Positions 9,765 through 19,846 of a stretch of DNA of 64,000 nucleotides are shown here, in pieces. Numbering within the stretch: position 1 is the first letter of the stretch; the number at the start of each line of letters is the position of its first letter. The translations under genes and the position numbers were made by a program. The stretch comes from Phorcus lineatus (taxonomy: Eukaryota; Mollusca; Gastropoda; Trochida; Trochidae): the NCBI GenBank assembly GCA_921293015.1, contig OV121098.1, forward strand, positions 17,880,161-17,944,160. The letters run 5' to 3'. A model generated the notes under the pieces. It searched no databases. It had not been told where the DNA came from and saw nothing but the letters and a program-made list of their open reading frames with translations.

Positions 9765-11837
9765 TATAAAACTTCGCATTTATTTCCATATTGTTTCTTT
9801 ATCTCATTATAATAAAAGTCATACATTAAGTGTTTCGATAAGTCTAATATACTTAATGGTTCCTCTTCTTTATCATTTGTCCTAAATAATCTTACGTTTA
9901 TTCTATTCTTCACATTTTCCAAAGTTTTACCATATACAGAATTATTCATTATTTGTAAAGGTTTTTCTCAAAATCACTAGTAGCTTTCGTCCTCAAATCT
10001 GTATTCATTCTAATATACGGCTCCATCCAAGGGCTCTGATCAACTTCTGTGTATTTTAGTTAACTTCATACCCAATGAAAGATATAATTGGAGATTTCTG
10101 TAATGAATTACGTATTTACTTTTATTCATTAAGTTTGGCACTAATTTCTCTACATCGGGCATTTTTTCTCCGTTTAATAAATTATTTTGATAATCGGAGA
10201 ACCATTCTTGTTTCACCTTAAGTTTTTCAGGGGCCAATGGATACGTATTATGATTAATATGGGTCTCTTTCGAGTATTCTAAGTCTACTTCGAGAATTAA
10301 ACCCTTCTTCGAATCTTTAGGTATATTCATAATATCGAGATTCTCGTATTGTACCCACTTAAACCCACCCGTAGGTAAATATTGGCCCATTGCCCACCCG
10401 TAAAGGTTATTCGCGTCTAAGTAAAGTATGTGACTTGATGGCTTACTCGAATCATATCCCTCTACATATTTATTGTTAGCCTTGGCATGTCTCTTGGACA
10501 CCATGGATATTCCACCTCTGAGCCCTTTCTCGATAAACAAGTGCATGTCATAGTCGGTTAGTAGCTCTAGTTTTACTCCGGTTAAAGCGTCCCAGGATAG
10601 CCCTGGACCCGTGAAATAATGTGCGGGATCTAACCCATATTGTTTCGAGCAAGTCTTTCTGAAAGTTTCGAATATATCGGCCAGTAATAATACATCGGTT
10701 TTTAGATACAGATCGTGATAATCGCCTAAATTTTTACAACCGAACGAATTCCACACATTTTTAGCGTGGTTATAATCATCATCGCTTATATGACTTTCGG
10801 ATAAATTGTTATAAAATTATTCAATAGGTGGTAGTTCGGTTTCTTCAAACCTATCCCAATTATCCATATACGAGTATGAATATACTCCTTTTTTCAATAA
10901 TAAATGCCGCGTGAGTTCTCGAGTATATTGTTCAGTTATAGGGAAGTTACTATTAGCCTTTACCAAAGAATCTAAAGACATTAGAAGAAACTGACAACTA
11001 TCTATAAAACGAAGGCCACCTAAAGAAAATGATATATATCTTTCCATATTATTAGGTATACATTTTATATTGCCATCAACCTTAGAAATAGCCTGCATAA
11101 TAAGGTTCGCATCATAAAATTTCAGATTGTGAATTACTACAGGAATTACAAGCTTTTTAGGGTCTATTTTAAGTTGTAAGTTGCATTTGCTATGAGCCGC
11201 ACCACGATCGTTTCCCCTAATATGGCAGTGATCGCGTACTTTTCTCCAATCTTTATCCACAAATCCAACAATTTCTAGCTTAATTAAATTGATTCGATTC
11301 CTAATCAGTCATATCCATAGGTTTTATATCTTTTAATTGTTCAACAATATTGTCTTCAACTTCCTGAAGCCGTATTAAGAACGTCTCCGCTGCATTTGGC
11401 CCCCTATAAATGACTGGCTTCATCACTGTTCCATCACTCCTCACACCAATAAATCCAAAGCCGCACGCGTCATGTTCCTCTATTTTACGAGTAAAACTTT
11501 GATTATTATTACTGTGTTGTACATTATGAACTTTTTTATTGATACTCTCAAAACCTGCGTAAATAACCCAAGGCGCGGGCATCTGGTTTTGATAATTTTT
11601 AAAACGGAGTATTTTATCCTTCTCAGGCATATCAATTCTAACAGCAGATTTACTGACACTCCTGCAGTCGGGTTTATGTTGTTGCAGTAGGTCCTCTCTA
11701 GAATACCCATGAAGGCATCTTTCACAAAAATATTTTTTCTCCTTATGTTTAGACTGATCGAATAGAAGCCTATTTAAATTCTTTATCCACATATAATGAT
11801 ATTTAATGTCTTTCTTATCAATTTTGTATTTTTGCAA
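9765..11837 (-). pseudogene. Protein-primed DNA polymerase B, truncated and broken (copy 1)
   Basis: Visible in order on the minus strand: the zinc motif CERCLHGYSREDLLQQHKPDC, the first exonuclease block (PWVIYAGFESI, where copy 2 has ADFES, so the catalytic aspartate codon is changed), the VRDHCH...RGAAHSKCN endonuclease-like module, LKFYDANLI, YHDLYLKTDVLLLADIFE, polymerase motif A (YLDANNLYGWAMGQ) and motif B (NNSVYGKT). Motif C is deleted. Stops at about 10814 and 11280-11282, an 8-bp deletion near 10045 and several other lesions split it. The N-terminal third is missing. The family replicates linear DNA from a terminal protein. Confidence 0.9.
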
Positions 11838-11914
11838 CAATTCTCACAAAACTCTTCCCCTTTATACATTATTACTTCCTTATGGGGGCATACTTCTTGT
11901 TTCGAAGGAAGCAT
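11838..11914 (-). pseudogene. TFIIB-like gene, first 24 codons only (copy 1)
   Basis: The ATG at 11914 opens MLPSKQEVCPHKEV, which matches codons 8-21 of the TFIIB-like gene at 29968-30495. After the first zinc-ribbon cysteines (CENCC) the sequence jumps into the polymerase gene in a different frame. Relative to copy 2, about 1.6 kb is missing, between roughly 28767 and 30398. The start still has an AT-rich block in front of it. Confidence 0.8.
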
Positions 11915-11952
11915 TTTATTATACTAAATAAAAAAAATTTAAAATTTTTATA

Positions 11953-12375
11953 ATATATTATGAATGCCTTAAAGGCTTTTATAAACAAATATAATAAGTC
12001 CAGTCATACCTAAAATAATGAATGCTATTTCTCCCTCCATTTGACTACTCGAAGGAGTATAAAAATCTTCCAGAGTTGGTTGAGGTTCTAATGGTTGTAA
12101 GGGCTTACCAAATCTAATATGATATTCACGCATCGCCTCATCCACATCTTTAAAAGTTTGAATAGAATGATATTGTTTTTTTAGCTGCTCATTTAAGAAA
12201 TCGAGTCTCTCATTTCTACGTTTCTCCTATTGAAATTTAGCGGTTGATAATTTCTCTAAAGCTTTATCATGTTTTTCTCTCTCGCCCTTAGCCATTTGTG
12301 AAAATGCATGGTTACTTCCGGAGAAGGCCACAACGTTAAGTATTGCACCACCCGCCATTACTGAAAGACTTGCCA
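11953..12375 (-). pseudogene. Polinton coiled-coil/membrane small protein, nonsense mutation (copy 1)
   Basis: Counterpart of the intact 135-codon gene at 30517-30924. It begins at ATG 12375 behind TTTATAAA. A TAG replaces the tryptophan codon after AKFQ, in the middle of the charged helix, and the C-terminal hydrophobic segment is still recognisable. Otherwise it closely follows copy 2. Function unknown; the family recurs beside ATPase and capsid genes in Polintons (from memory, not checked). Confidence 0.8.
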
Positions 12376-12399
12376 TTTTATAAATAATGTATTATATCC

Positions 12400-12475
12400 T
12401 TAAGAGGTATTAACTCAGTGAGTGATTGATAGCCTCTAAAGAGGTATTAACTCAGTGAGTGAGTGATATCATTGG
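12400..12475. repeat. Short local duplication (AGAGGTATTAACTCAGTGAGTGA)n
   Basis: AGAGGTATTAACTCAGTGAG recurs twice in about 40 bp, between the small coiled-coil gene and the two-helix membrane gene. Copy 2 has a single related unit (AGAGGCATTGACTCAGGGAG near 30953). The duplication is therefore specific to copy 1. No function is evident. Confidence 0.6.
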
Positions 12476-12664
12476 GAATATATTTATTTTTAACTAGATA
12501 ATCTTTAAGCATCATTGCTCCCCCGATATAAATCATCACCATTCCAATATCTTGGGTGTACTCGTTTTTAATGCCATTTTGCTTAATTTTACCGAACCTG
12601 CAGCTAGTCCAGTCACTATTGCGGCATGGTAAAGAGTATTTATGATATCCTTTTGTTCGCTCAT
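12476..12664 (-). pseudogene. Two-helix small membrane protein, frameshifted (copy 1)
   Basis: Counterpart of the 75-codon gene at 30964-31191. ATG at 12664 follows TATATAAAT-type sequence. A 19-bp deletion near 12558 (relative to copy 2) shifts the frame after TSTPK, so the second hydrophobic segment is no longer in frame. Function unknown. Confidence 0.75.
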
Positions 12665-12736
12665 ATTTATATATTATAAATCTTTTTCTTAAAGGTGTTT
12701 TTATCAGTACTGTTATCAGTAGATGGCTTATTCAAT

Positions 12737-13042
12737 TTAGTGTAAGACAACCATTGCACCTATGCCTAGAATTCCTATTAGGATGGGAAGTGCTAGATTA
12801 CCATGATTTATAACTCGAGTCTCTTTTGCCTCGCGCTTTAATTTTCTAACCATGGCACCCTTCTTACCAGCTGCTACCTTTTTAGGATTTTTTGTGACTG
12901 TGAGTTTTTGTTCATCACTAAGTTTAACATCCCCAATAGCTTTTGTGCCACGTTTTGATTTTTTAACCACCTTCTTATCTACCTTTTTAGTGTCATCGCT
13001 AAGTTGAATATCCTCATTGGTCTTCGATATCGCTGGATTCAA
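12737..13042 (-). CDS. Basic protein with C-terminal membrane helix (copy 1, altered ends)
   Basis: 101 codons. The N-terminal two thirds is lysine-rich (KKVDKKVVKKSKRGTKAIG), followed by a hydrophobic segment (LALPILIGILGIGAMVV). Compared with copy 2, the original start appears lost (ATG to ATA near 13090), so the present ATG is internal. A 1-base insertion near 12748 replaces the charged tail after GAMVV. The frame overlaps the next gene by 29 bases. The role is unknown; a small DNA-binding or virion membrane protein is possible, but nothing proves it. Confidence 0.6.
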   Translation of the reverse strand: MNPAISKTNEDIQLSDDTKKVDKKVVKKSKRGTKAIGDVKLSDEQKLTVTKNPKKVAAGKKGAMVRKLKREAKETRVINHGNLALPILIGILGIGAMVVLH

Positions 13043-13634
13043 AGATGGTATCTACGACATCTCTGGATTCGATATTTCTGGGTTCGATATCTTTATTATT
13101 AAAACTTATATTCTTAAAGTCAACATGCTTAGCAGTTGTAATCATCATTGTAATGGGAGCCAGGTACATTCCGCACTTAGAATAAAGGTCACAACAAATT
13201 TTACTCGTAGCAATATCGATGAATGGGTCTTCATTAAGCTCTTCGAATAGCTGTGTTTTACTATCAGGAGTGATATTGAAGAAGTGACTCATAGCGTTGG
13301 AATATAAATGTAGGAAAGATTTCCCTAACGTTCTTACCATAGTCGCGCCCAGCCTACGTTCATATTTCTCATATTCTGCTATTATTTCTTCATCGGTCAT
13401 ATTGCTTATTATCTCAGTAGAAATTTTTTTATCCACAAATTTCCCACCACCCAAGACAGCATTTGTTAGTTTGTTTCTCTTATCCTCAATCATTTCTTGG
13501 AGACATATAGAGGATATCTCCCCCATGATTTCGCTTAATTCCATTCTTAATATTATGCGGCAAATTCTTAAAGCAATAATGCCCGCAAATAGTGCAAAAC
13601 CTAAACATATCAGTAATAATACAAGTGCCAACAT
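13014..13634 (-). CDS. Helical protein with N-terminal membrane segment (Polinton, unknown)
   Basis: 206 codons, open. It starts with a membrane segment (LALVLLLICLGFALFAGIIA), followed by a mostly helical soluble part with FVDKKISTEIISNM, a conserved-looking EYEKYERRLG stretch and cysteines at CCDLYSKCGMY. The counterpart in copy 2 is 229 codons because the membrane region is extended. ATG follows TTTAAATATAAATG directly. It is divergent from the ATPase gene with 36 bp between starts. I do not recognise the family. It shows no protease His/Asp/Cys pattern. Confidence 0.75.
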   Translation of the reverse strand: MLALVLLLICLGFALFAGIIALRICRIILRMELSEIMGEISSICLQEMIEDKRNKLTNAVLGGGKFVDKKISTEIISNMTDEEIIAEYEKYERRLGATMVRTLGKSFLHLYSNAMSHFFNITPDSKTQLFEELNEDPFIDIATSKICCDLYSKCGMYLAPITMMITTAKHVDFKNISFNNKDIEPRNIESRDVVDTIFESSDIEDQ

Positions 13635-13670
13635 TTATATTTAAAATTTTATGCCTTAATTATAAAAGAG
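13635..13670. promoter_or_regulatory. Divergent intergenic region with paired AT-rich start signals
   Basis: Only 36 bp separate the start codons of the 206-codon gene (minus) and the ATPase (plus). Each start is preceded within about 6 bases by a TATAAA-like block: TATAAATG towards the minus gene and TTATAAAAGAGATG towards the plus gene. Any promoters for both genes must be in or overlap this gap. Assigning promoter function is inference. Confidence 0.5.
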
Positions 13671-14276
13671 ATGCCAGAGATACTACCTAAAGATCCGCAT
13701 TGCGCTATCATTTGTGGAAAGACTGGATGCGGAAAAACTAAATTCATGTTAAACCTTATAGAAACGTATTATTACGAAAATTTTGAACACATTATTATTA
13801 TTTGTCCAACCATTAATGATAACGAAACTTATATGTCTAAATTGTGGGTAAATAATGATCCAAATGTACATAAAATTCTTCCAGGGGAACGACTTAACGA
13901 TTGTTTGAAATATTTTCACGAGAAATTCAAGAATGAACCTACCTTGTTCATAATCGATGACTGCAGTGCTGAAAGGGACTTAACTCGAAAGAAAGCCGAA
14001 TTATCTAAGCTAGCGTTCTCAGGCAGGCATACTAAACATAGCGTTTGGATTCTTTCCCAGAAATATAAATCTATACTCACAGATTTCAGAGAGCAAATTC
14101 GCTGGATTTGCTTATTTAAGTGTAAGGATAAAGATAATTTTGATGATTGTTTACGAGAGAACTATGTTATTGAAAGTAAATCCGAAATAGAAAAGGTTAG
14201 AAAACAGCTGAACAAGAAATACTCCAAACTTGTCTTATGCACCGACACACCACCATGGTATAAAGTGCTAGATTAG
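13671..14276 (+). CDS. A32-like genome packaging ATPase, intact (copy 1)
   Basis: 201 codons. Walker A is GKTGCGKTKF at about residues 16-25; Walker B is a hydrophobic strand ending in DD (TLFIIDDCS, about residues 90-98). SGRHTKHSVWILSQ follows, fitting the sensor/arginine region of FtsK-HerA type packaging ATPases of Polintons and adintoviruses. The enzyme would drive DNA into the capsid. It starts behind TTATAAAAGAG. The frame is complete, whereas copy 2 has a 2-base insertion and a nonsense codon in this gene. Its neighbours are capsid and membrane protein genes. Confidence 0.92.
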   Translation: MPEILPKDPHCAIICGKTGCGKTKFMLNLIETYYYENFEHIIIICPTINDNETYMSKLWVNNDPNVHKILPGERLNDCLKYFHEKFKNEPTLFIIDDCSAERDLTRKKAELSKLAFSGRHTKHSVWILSQKYKSILTDFREQIRWICLFKCKDKDNFDDCLRENYVIESKSEIEKVRKQLNKKYSKLVLCTDTPPWYKVLD

Positions 14277-14398
14277 CTTGATTTTGCTTGATTTTGCTAA
14301 AGTTTGCTCGGATTTTGCTAATTTTAACTTGGGTTTTTGCTAAAAAATTTCAAACACAATTGAGTTTGGAATTACTTTAACTGGCAAAATCGAGCTAA
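14277..14398. other. Convergent gap with repeated GATTTTGCT motif
   Basis: Between the tail-to-tail ATPase and capsid genes, GATTTTGCT(TGATTTTGCTAAAGTTTGCT)-type words repeat, followed by an imperfect inverted repeat around CAAACACAATTGAGTTTG. Copy 2 keeps a similar segment (32799-32902). It could serve as a bidirectional transcript end, which is an inference. Confidence 0.4.
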
Positions 14399-15634
14399 CT
14401 AATAAATAGCTGATTCAAATCTACCATTATTGATGATTAATTTAGCATCCATAATGTCATACACGTAAGCCTTAATTGGTACAGCCGTTTCTGCTTTTTT
14501 AGTTATTGCTATCGTCATTCCTTCACTAACCATTCTCAATTTGCCTACCAGAACCGTGTAATTCAGTTGTCATGCTTGTCGGTTAAGAACTTACCAATAG
14601 TCATATCCATAAGACAAAGATCTTTCATCACCATATTCGCTAATGGGTTACGTTTTATGCTGGGAAGCTTCTTAATTTCATCCCATAAGTTATATTTACG
14701 CATATCTTGACTGTACAACTGGTTTGGTACTCCTTCAATGGTCATTTGCAAGTTATTAATTTTAGGATTGTAAAATGATTCAGTTCTTCTACCAAACTCT
14801 GGGGTGGGCTCTTTAAATAACATCAAAACTCCTTTCATAGACTTGGCCGGTACATTGATGTTAATATTCCACACCGTATCACTTTTATTCAAAGGTATCA
14901 TACGATGTCGAAGTATGCGATCATAGTGTATTGGTATGGAACTATTATACATCGAATGGATTTCGCTGGCTAATTCTGACTCCTTGACTTTATCAAGTTC
15001 CAAAGCAATATTCTTGATTTCATACTTCTCCTATAATTACATTCTTATAATCATTAAATGTCAATTCATATTCTAATCTATCTCCCAATGCAGCTTGATA
15101 GAAAGGCAATGTGAGTCTCTAACAATTCAAAATCTAGAGGAATATAAAAGCGATTTCCTAGGTTATCGGCTATGGCTTTGTCTTCTACAATGGAAGCATC
15201 AACCAAGACCAGATCCCATTCTTAACCTGGTGACATTTCGATTTGCAGTTGTGTCAATACCTGTCTCTTTCTTGTGTAGTTCTCCAAAGATCTACATAAC
15301 TGTAATATATATCGCTATCATCTATAGACAATACTTCATTACTACTTATCTTAACGGTTGTTTTCTTCACAATGGAGCGACCAATATTCTGTACAATGCT
15401 ACTGTTAGCAACTTTATCACCATCCGATGTTAGGAATAAATCGAAAGCCAATCTGACCGTACCCGGGACTATGACATCGTGACTTCCAAGATTAGGAAAG
15501 CGAACTAATAGTTGTTTATTCTGATCAATAGTACTCGGATTGTTACTTACCCTAACACTGGACCTTTCTCCTTTTATACCAAAAGGCTCTCTAAAATTAC
15601 GCGATGGATTGAGTTTCAGACCGTAGTTCGACAT
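14399..15634 (-). pseudogene. Double-jelly-roll major capsid protein, broken (copy 1)
   Basis: Starts at ATG 15634 (MSNYGLKLNP) behind ATTAATAAA. The N-terminal part is intact to about 15254, where a deletion of about 17 bp shifts the frame. Further indels occur near 15110-15200, and near 15030 before the next long frame (14563-15003). Signature stretches include DLWRTTQER, IHYDRILRHRMIP and MKGVLMLFKEP. Compared with copy 2 the C-terminal part is also damaged (near 14540). The family forms the hexagonal capsomers of Polinton/adintovirus virions. This copy preserves the true N terminus, which copy 2 has lost. Confidence 0.88.
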
Positions 15635-15683
15635 TTTATTAATACATATTTTTATGTTTAAAGGAAAAACATATATTTATAAA
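15635..15683. promoter_or_regulatory. Divergent intergenic region between capsid and coiled-coil genes
   Basis: 49 bp separate the capsid start (minus) and the coiled-coil protein start (plus). AATAAAATG opens one gene and ATTTATAAAATG the other. The same region is deleted in copy 2 and replaced by a telomere-like tract (34115-34130). Promoter function is inferred from position and composition. Confidence 0.5.
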
Positions 15684-16975
15684 ATGGACGACGTCAATTA
15701 TTTTGATGACGGAGATTTCGGATATGACAGAGATGAATCTTATGAAATGGACAATCTCGATGAAAGTATTACTTCCGAAAGTTCAATCCCGAGACAGGGA
15801 TTATCGCCTAATGTGACTAGTTTACGAGATGAACTAAGAGATCCAAGAACAAGATTGCTTTAACCATCCGTGGATGATTTTTATAATAATGCCGGTGAAC
15901 CTAGTGGTGGTAGAGATTATTCTAAATTTATAGTGGATCCGGATGGAAAGCTTAAACTTAAAAGTCATCCCGAAGTGGACTTATATTACCAAAGAGGTAA
16001 GGATATAGGTGAAGTAAAGCCTCTAGAAAGTTTACGCCAAAAACTAGGGGTAAGGGGTATGCGCGAAAATTAGGGTTTTCAGATTATAAGATTAGACAAA
16101 AACTTCCCGAAAGGACTCAAATAAAACTTAATAGCCAATTGGCACAGTTGGATGAAGCAGAAACTTCCTTCAGCGAACAACCAATACAAGCCACTAATGA
16201 ATCTATTAATGCAATAGACAAAGTCCTGCAAACTATAAATGACCCACCTTTAAATACTGAGGGTTTAGAATTTAGTATTAGAGAGTTGAGGGGACTCGAT
16301 CGAGCTTTGAAAACCCAAAGAGGGGAACTAACTCATAACTTAGCTAGACTAACACACCTGGATGAAGAAATAGAACGCGAAAAAACTAAATTAACTCAAG
16401 TGGAAGGCCAAGAACAAACCGAACGCATTAAAGGAAGAATAAGAGATTTGGAACTCGAAAGGTCAGCTAGGTTAGAAGCTGCATCGACAAATGAAAGCGC
16501 CCTAAGTTCACAAATTCAACGTATAAAGCAGACTGTTAGCCAACTCTTAGACAAAGATAAATCGTTAGGCGAGCGTATTAAGATATTATTCCGAGAACAG
16601 GGCATAACAATAGCTTCTATTTTAACAGCGATAGGGTTTATGATTTCAACCATAGTTCTCTCCGTAACAGGAGGAGGAGGTGGACCAGTGCCCCCTAATA
16701 ATAATAATAAGAAATCTCCTAATAAGAGTAAAGAGTGGTTACAATATATAGGTAAAGCATTATCTAAATTAGCGGGGAAGGCTGCAGCGGCTTTACCGGT
16801 AATAATAGGAAGTATTTTATCTTGGTTTTTTACCTTCTTATCTAAAACAGCGACTTGGTTAAGTCAAAATATATGGGCATTAATGGTAGCTATAGGAGGT
16901 ATAATAATTGTGTATATAAAGCGAAGGTTATTAAATGGTGGTTATAAAAAACTAAGATCTCCAAATAATAACTAA
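15684..16975 (+). pseudogene. Coiled-coil membrane protein of Polintons, broken (copy 1)
   Basis: Starts at ATG 15684 with an acidic N terminus (MDDVNYFDDGDFGYDRDE). A TAA at 15861-15863 and a 1-base deletion near 16068 interrupt it; the last 278 codons (16139-16975) are open. They hold long heptad-like helices (ELRGLDRALKTQRGELTHNL), a conserved FREQGITIASILTAIGF segment, a glycine/proline/asparagine linker, and a C-terminal membrane helix (ALMVAIGGIIIVYIK). The FREQGITIASILTA block recurs in unnamed proteins of many invertebrate Polintons, as I recall. A minor virion or membrane-active role is plausible but unproven. Confidence 0.82.
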
Positions 16976-18266
16976 CCCTACTATTACTCCACTTAATATA
17001 ATTATACGCTTATTATAATTATGGTTTTTGAGTACCTCTGGTTTTGTTTCTTGGCCTTTCTTATATATTAATTTTGGTTCTTGGCCTTTCTTATATATTA
17101 AAGCACTCATTGGTATCCGCGGGATGTTGTGCTTTAGTTTACTCTCAGGTATTGGTTCTACATTCTTACCTAAAGTCCTATCGGTTGTCGCAATTATAAT
17201 TTTATTATTATACCCTTCCGATTTACCTACTCTTAGTTTCATATCGCTAGGAATCATGTATAAGCCATAGCCTATAACATAATCTAATCTAGAACTGGCG
17301 TATTGTAATACGTCTTCATATCTTTTTATAGAACTGGGGATATCTACTGGTCTAGCAATTGTATCTTCAACATTGGCAGTGAACGGTTTCTGGGCATCGA
17401 ATGCGGTGCCATCACCCCCGATATTAGTTCTAGTTTGCCCTTGGGCACCTAATAAAGCCCAGACATACGTTCTAATAGAATCGTTCAATCTTTGAACACC
17501 CGGTTTAGTGAACCCATTCGATTTATACAAAACAAAGGTTTGCCAATGCTCGTAAACTTGTTTTATAGCTGAAACCTGCCATTTACCATGATTTTACGAC
17601 TTGTTGTTTATCGGGATACACGTATTCATGTTTAATATGCTTACTTTATCCTCCGTACTTCATGGCATACGCATCCCTTATATTAGGTTTAGGTGTAGGT
17701 TTTGGCTGCGGTGAAAAGGACCATTTAGAAGGTGAGTAATCATCCTTTACATATGAGGTATGATTGGGATCGTTCTCAACATCCTTACCAAAACCTCTGC
17801 TGTATATAAATATGTATCCTATTCCATTATTCTTTCCACGTGAACGCCAATCACTATTCGTTGAAACATTAAATTAATTACAGATACTTTTATTTATTTT
17901 TTTTCATTTTTTTTCCCAACTGCTTTAGAAATATTATATATATTTTTTATGGGGTTTTCTTTTTTATTTTTTTTTCCACCTGCTTTAGATCTTTTCATCT
18001 GTATCACAATATTTTTTTTTTTTTTGTGGTTTTGTGTCGAATATATCGAGAAATGTTGCCTCGAAATTAGAACCCATAGCATCTACCCATATCGATTGTT
18101 CTATTACGTTTATTTCTTTTTTAGTTTTGCTACATTCGGGTTTATAATGAGGATGTTGAGAAAGAAACTTATAACTACGTTGAATTACTTCATTCCCCTC
18201 ACTATAGGCATCGTATACGCCGCCAGCATTATAACTTGCCTTATCGTTATACTTGTAGGCTGCCAT
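16952..18266 (-). pseudogene. Conserved ~430-aa Polinton protein, broken and recombined (copy 1)
   Basis: ATG at 18266 (MAAYKYNDKASYNAGG) lies behind AATAATAAAA. After an N-terminal frame to about 17985 there is a deletion of the region that encodes the FAVWCATAGCGIS block in copy 2. The central part (about 17590-17840) encodes a sequence unlike copy 2, including a PQPKPTPKP stretch. The C-terminal 192 codons (16952-17530) are open and close to copy 2: LNDSIRTYVWALLGAQGQTR, FDAQKPFTANVED, and a final membrane helix. The RTYVWA-GAQ block recurs next to penton genes in other invertebrate Polintons, as I recall. Function unknown. Confidence 0.8.
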
Positions 18267-18302
18267 TTTTATTATTTAAGGATTAAACTTTTAAATAATA
18301 AA
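18267..18302. promoter_or_regulatory. Divergent intergenic region, AT-rich near-palindrome
   Basis: 36 bp between the ~430-aa gene (minus) and the penton gene (plus). TTATTATTTAAGG on one side and CTTTTAAATAATAA on the other form an imperfect dyad, so each gene has the same AATAATAAAAATG or AATAATAAAATG lead-in. It is conserved almost base for base at 36687-36722 in copy 2. Confidence 0.55.
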
Positions 18303-18968
18303 ATGTCGAGGCCAGAAATGTATTTAACTATCTCCAACTTTGATAATGGACAAACGTTCGAACTTGCAAGAGCTCTAGACAATGCCGATGGAGAGATGCG
18401 AGTTGGATTATGCGAAATTTTATACTATCCTAATTGGTATAACATAAGTGAGGGGAATAATGAGTTTACAACGGGAGAAACAACTATAACTATTGTGGAT
18501 GGTTATTATAATGTTTGTATGCTAAATGATTACTTTAAAGAGCACGGTTGTAAAGTGTCGATTAATACGGCTAATGGAAAACTAACAATAGAAAAGATTG
18601 GAGATGGGGGAGTTACCTTATCAACTCCATTAGCTAAAACTTTGGGGTTTGATTCTCCCATAGTTATTACTGGCATTCATCGTGCAAACTCTTTACCTAA
18701 ATTGGCACCGTACAAAGAACTTTGCGTTCATTTAGACTGTATTAGCACTAGCGATAATATTTTTGGAGAAAAACCTTCGTCCATATTGAGAATTGTACCT
18801 GTGGAGAATGAAACTTTAAACAGTGGAAAGTACGTTTCATTTACTAATCTTCAGTATAAAAGACTTAAGGTCGGGCAAATACCTAACTTAACAATCTCAA
18901 TATTAGACACAAAAAACCAACTAATAAATATGGGCTACATGACTCTAACCTTGTATTTCTTGGGTTAA
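18303..18968 (+). CDS. Single-jelly-roll minor capsid (penton) protein, intact (copy 1)
   Basis: 221 codons. I chose ATG 18303 rather than an upstream in-frame start at 17949, because the copy 2 gene begins at the equivalent codon and the preceding codons belong to the opposite-strand gene. Features: N-terminal MSRPEMYLTISNF, the PNWYNISEGNNEF segment typical of Polinton minor capsid proteins, LGFDSPIVITG, and a C-terminal strand run ending LTLYFLG. It would form the pentamers at capsid vertices. Frame and length equal copy 2. It is followed 24 bp later by protein A. Confidence 0.88.
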   Translation: MSRPEMYLTISNFDNGQTFELARALDNADGEMRVGLCEILYYPNWYNISEGNNEFTTGETTITIVDGYYNVCMLNDYFKEHGCKVSINTANGKLTIEKIGDGGVTLSTPLAKTLGFDSPIVITGIHRANSLPKLAPYKELCVHLDCISTSDNIFGEKPSSILRIVPVENETLNSGKYVSFTNLQYKRLKVGQIPNLTISILDTKNQLINMGYMTLTLYFLG

Positions 18969-18992
18969 AAGAATAAATAATAAATAATAAAG

Positions 18993-19802
18993 ATGACGGA
19001 TTCTGGCGGACCTAGACACGAAAGTTGTACGAAAGTCAGCACAAATCTTTTTAATAGTACTATGAAAGAAAACATAAATACATTATTCAATATAAAGATG
19101 GAGAATATAAACTGATTGAAAATAGAGGATTAGATTATGTTGCAATTCGGGATAAACAATATAATCATAAGATTGGTGAGGGGATATATACAATTTTTAG
19201 AAATCCATACGCCCCGGTACACAGGATTAGCTACTTACCTAGGTGGATTTTAAATATTAGGGTTACTCCGAGGAATACACAACATTTTCTAAAGAGGATT
19301 ACAAATGAGGGCAAAGCGATGGTATCGTATAGGTGTTGTAGCTGATTTTGCATTGGCGGCTGAAGAATTTGGGGATTCTTTCATGTTTAGGAGATATAAG
19401 CAACTTAATGTTCATGATACAGTTTTTCTATCTATTATAGATGAATTTGGCCAATTAAAAAAACGGGATTTTGCCCTCGGTACCCATGTTTTACTAGAAT
19501 TATCATTAATAGGGGAACCTGATAATTTTGTTACAATATTACAAGGACTGAACATTAAATGGAAAAACGAAGGTTATTGTTGGATATATATGGAATGGAT
19601 TTCGACCCCCACATGGATGGTTCGCTTTGGTGGTGCCGACCCGGTACACGATCTTACCCCCCTTAACTGGGAATACGAAATCGTTGGAGATTCGATTAAG
19701 TTTGATAAAATTTACTTACATATTAATGTATCATTTATAGGATTAACGTCTGCTTTTGGTGCTTTTAATCCACATTTAGCTATCAACACCAATAGATATT
19801 AA
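18993..19802 (+). pseudogene. Protein A of the A/B paralogue pair, frameshifted (copy 1)
   Basis: Starts at ATG 18993 (MTDSGGP) behind AATAATAAAG. Small indels near 19060 and 19270-19310 break the frame; the last 165 codons are open. Recognisable blocks shared with copy 2 and with protein B include LPRWILNIRVTPRN, an FVTILQGLNIKW block (usually DDFVTILPGL), and GLTSAFGAFNPHLAIN at the end. Function unknown. Position after the penton gene is compatible with a virion surface component, which is only a guess. Confidence 0.75.
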
Positions 19803-19846
19803 TGACCGATATATCTAATTAAAGGAATAAATAATAATTAATAAAG

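Noticed and set aside
9386..9949. 187-codon open frame as a real gene
   Set aside because: It is a deletion fusion of polymerase and integrase without either active site.
11472..11725. Frames overlapping the polymerase remnant on both strands
   Set aside because: Shadows of the polymerase gene; no independent motif.
13014..13634. 206-codon protein as the missing protease
   Set aside because: No His/Asp/Gln/Cys arrangement of an adenain-type enzyme; mainly helical with an N-terminal membrane segment.
17949..18302. N-terminal extension of the copy 1 penton gene
   Set aside because: This stretch is the complement of the opposite gene's coding sequence; copy 2 starts at the equivalent of 18303.
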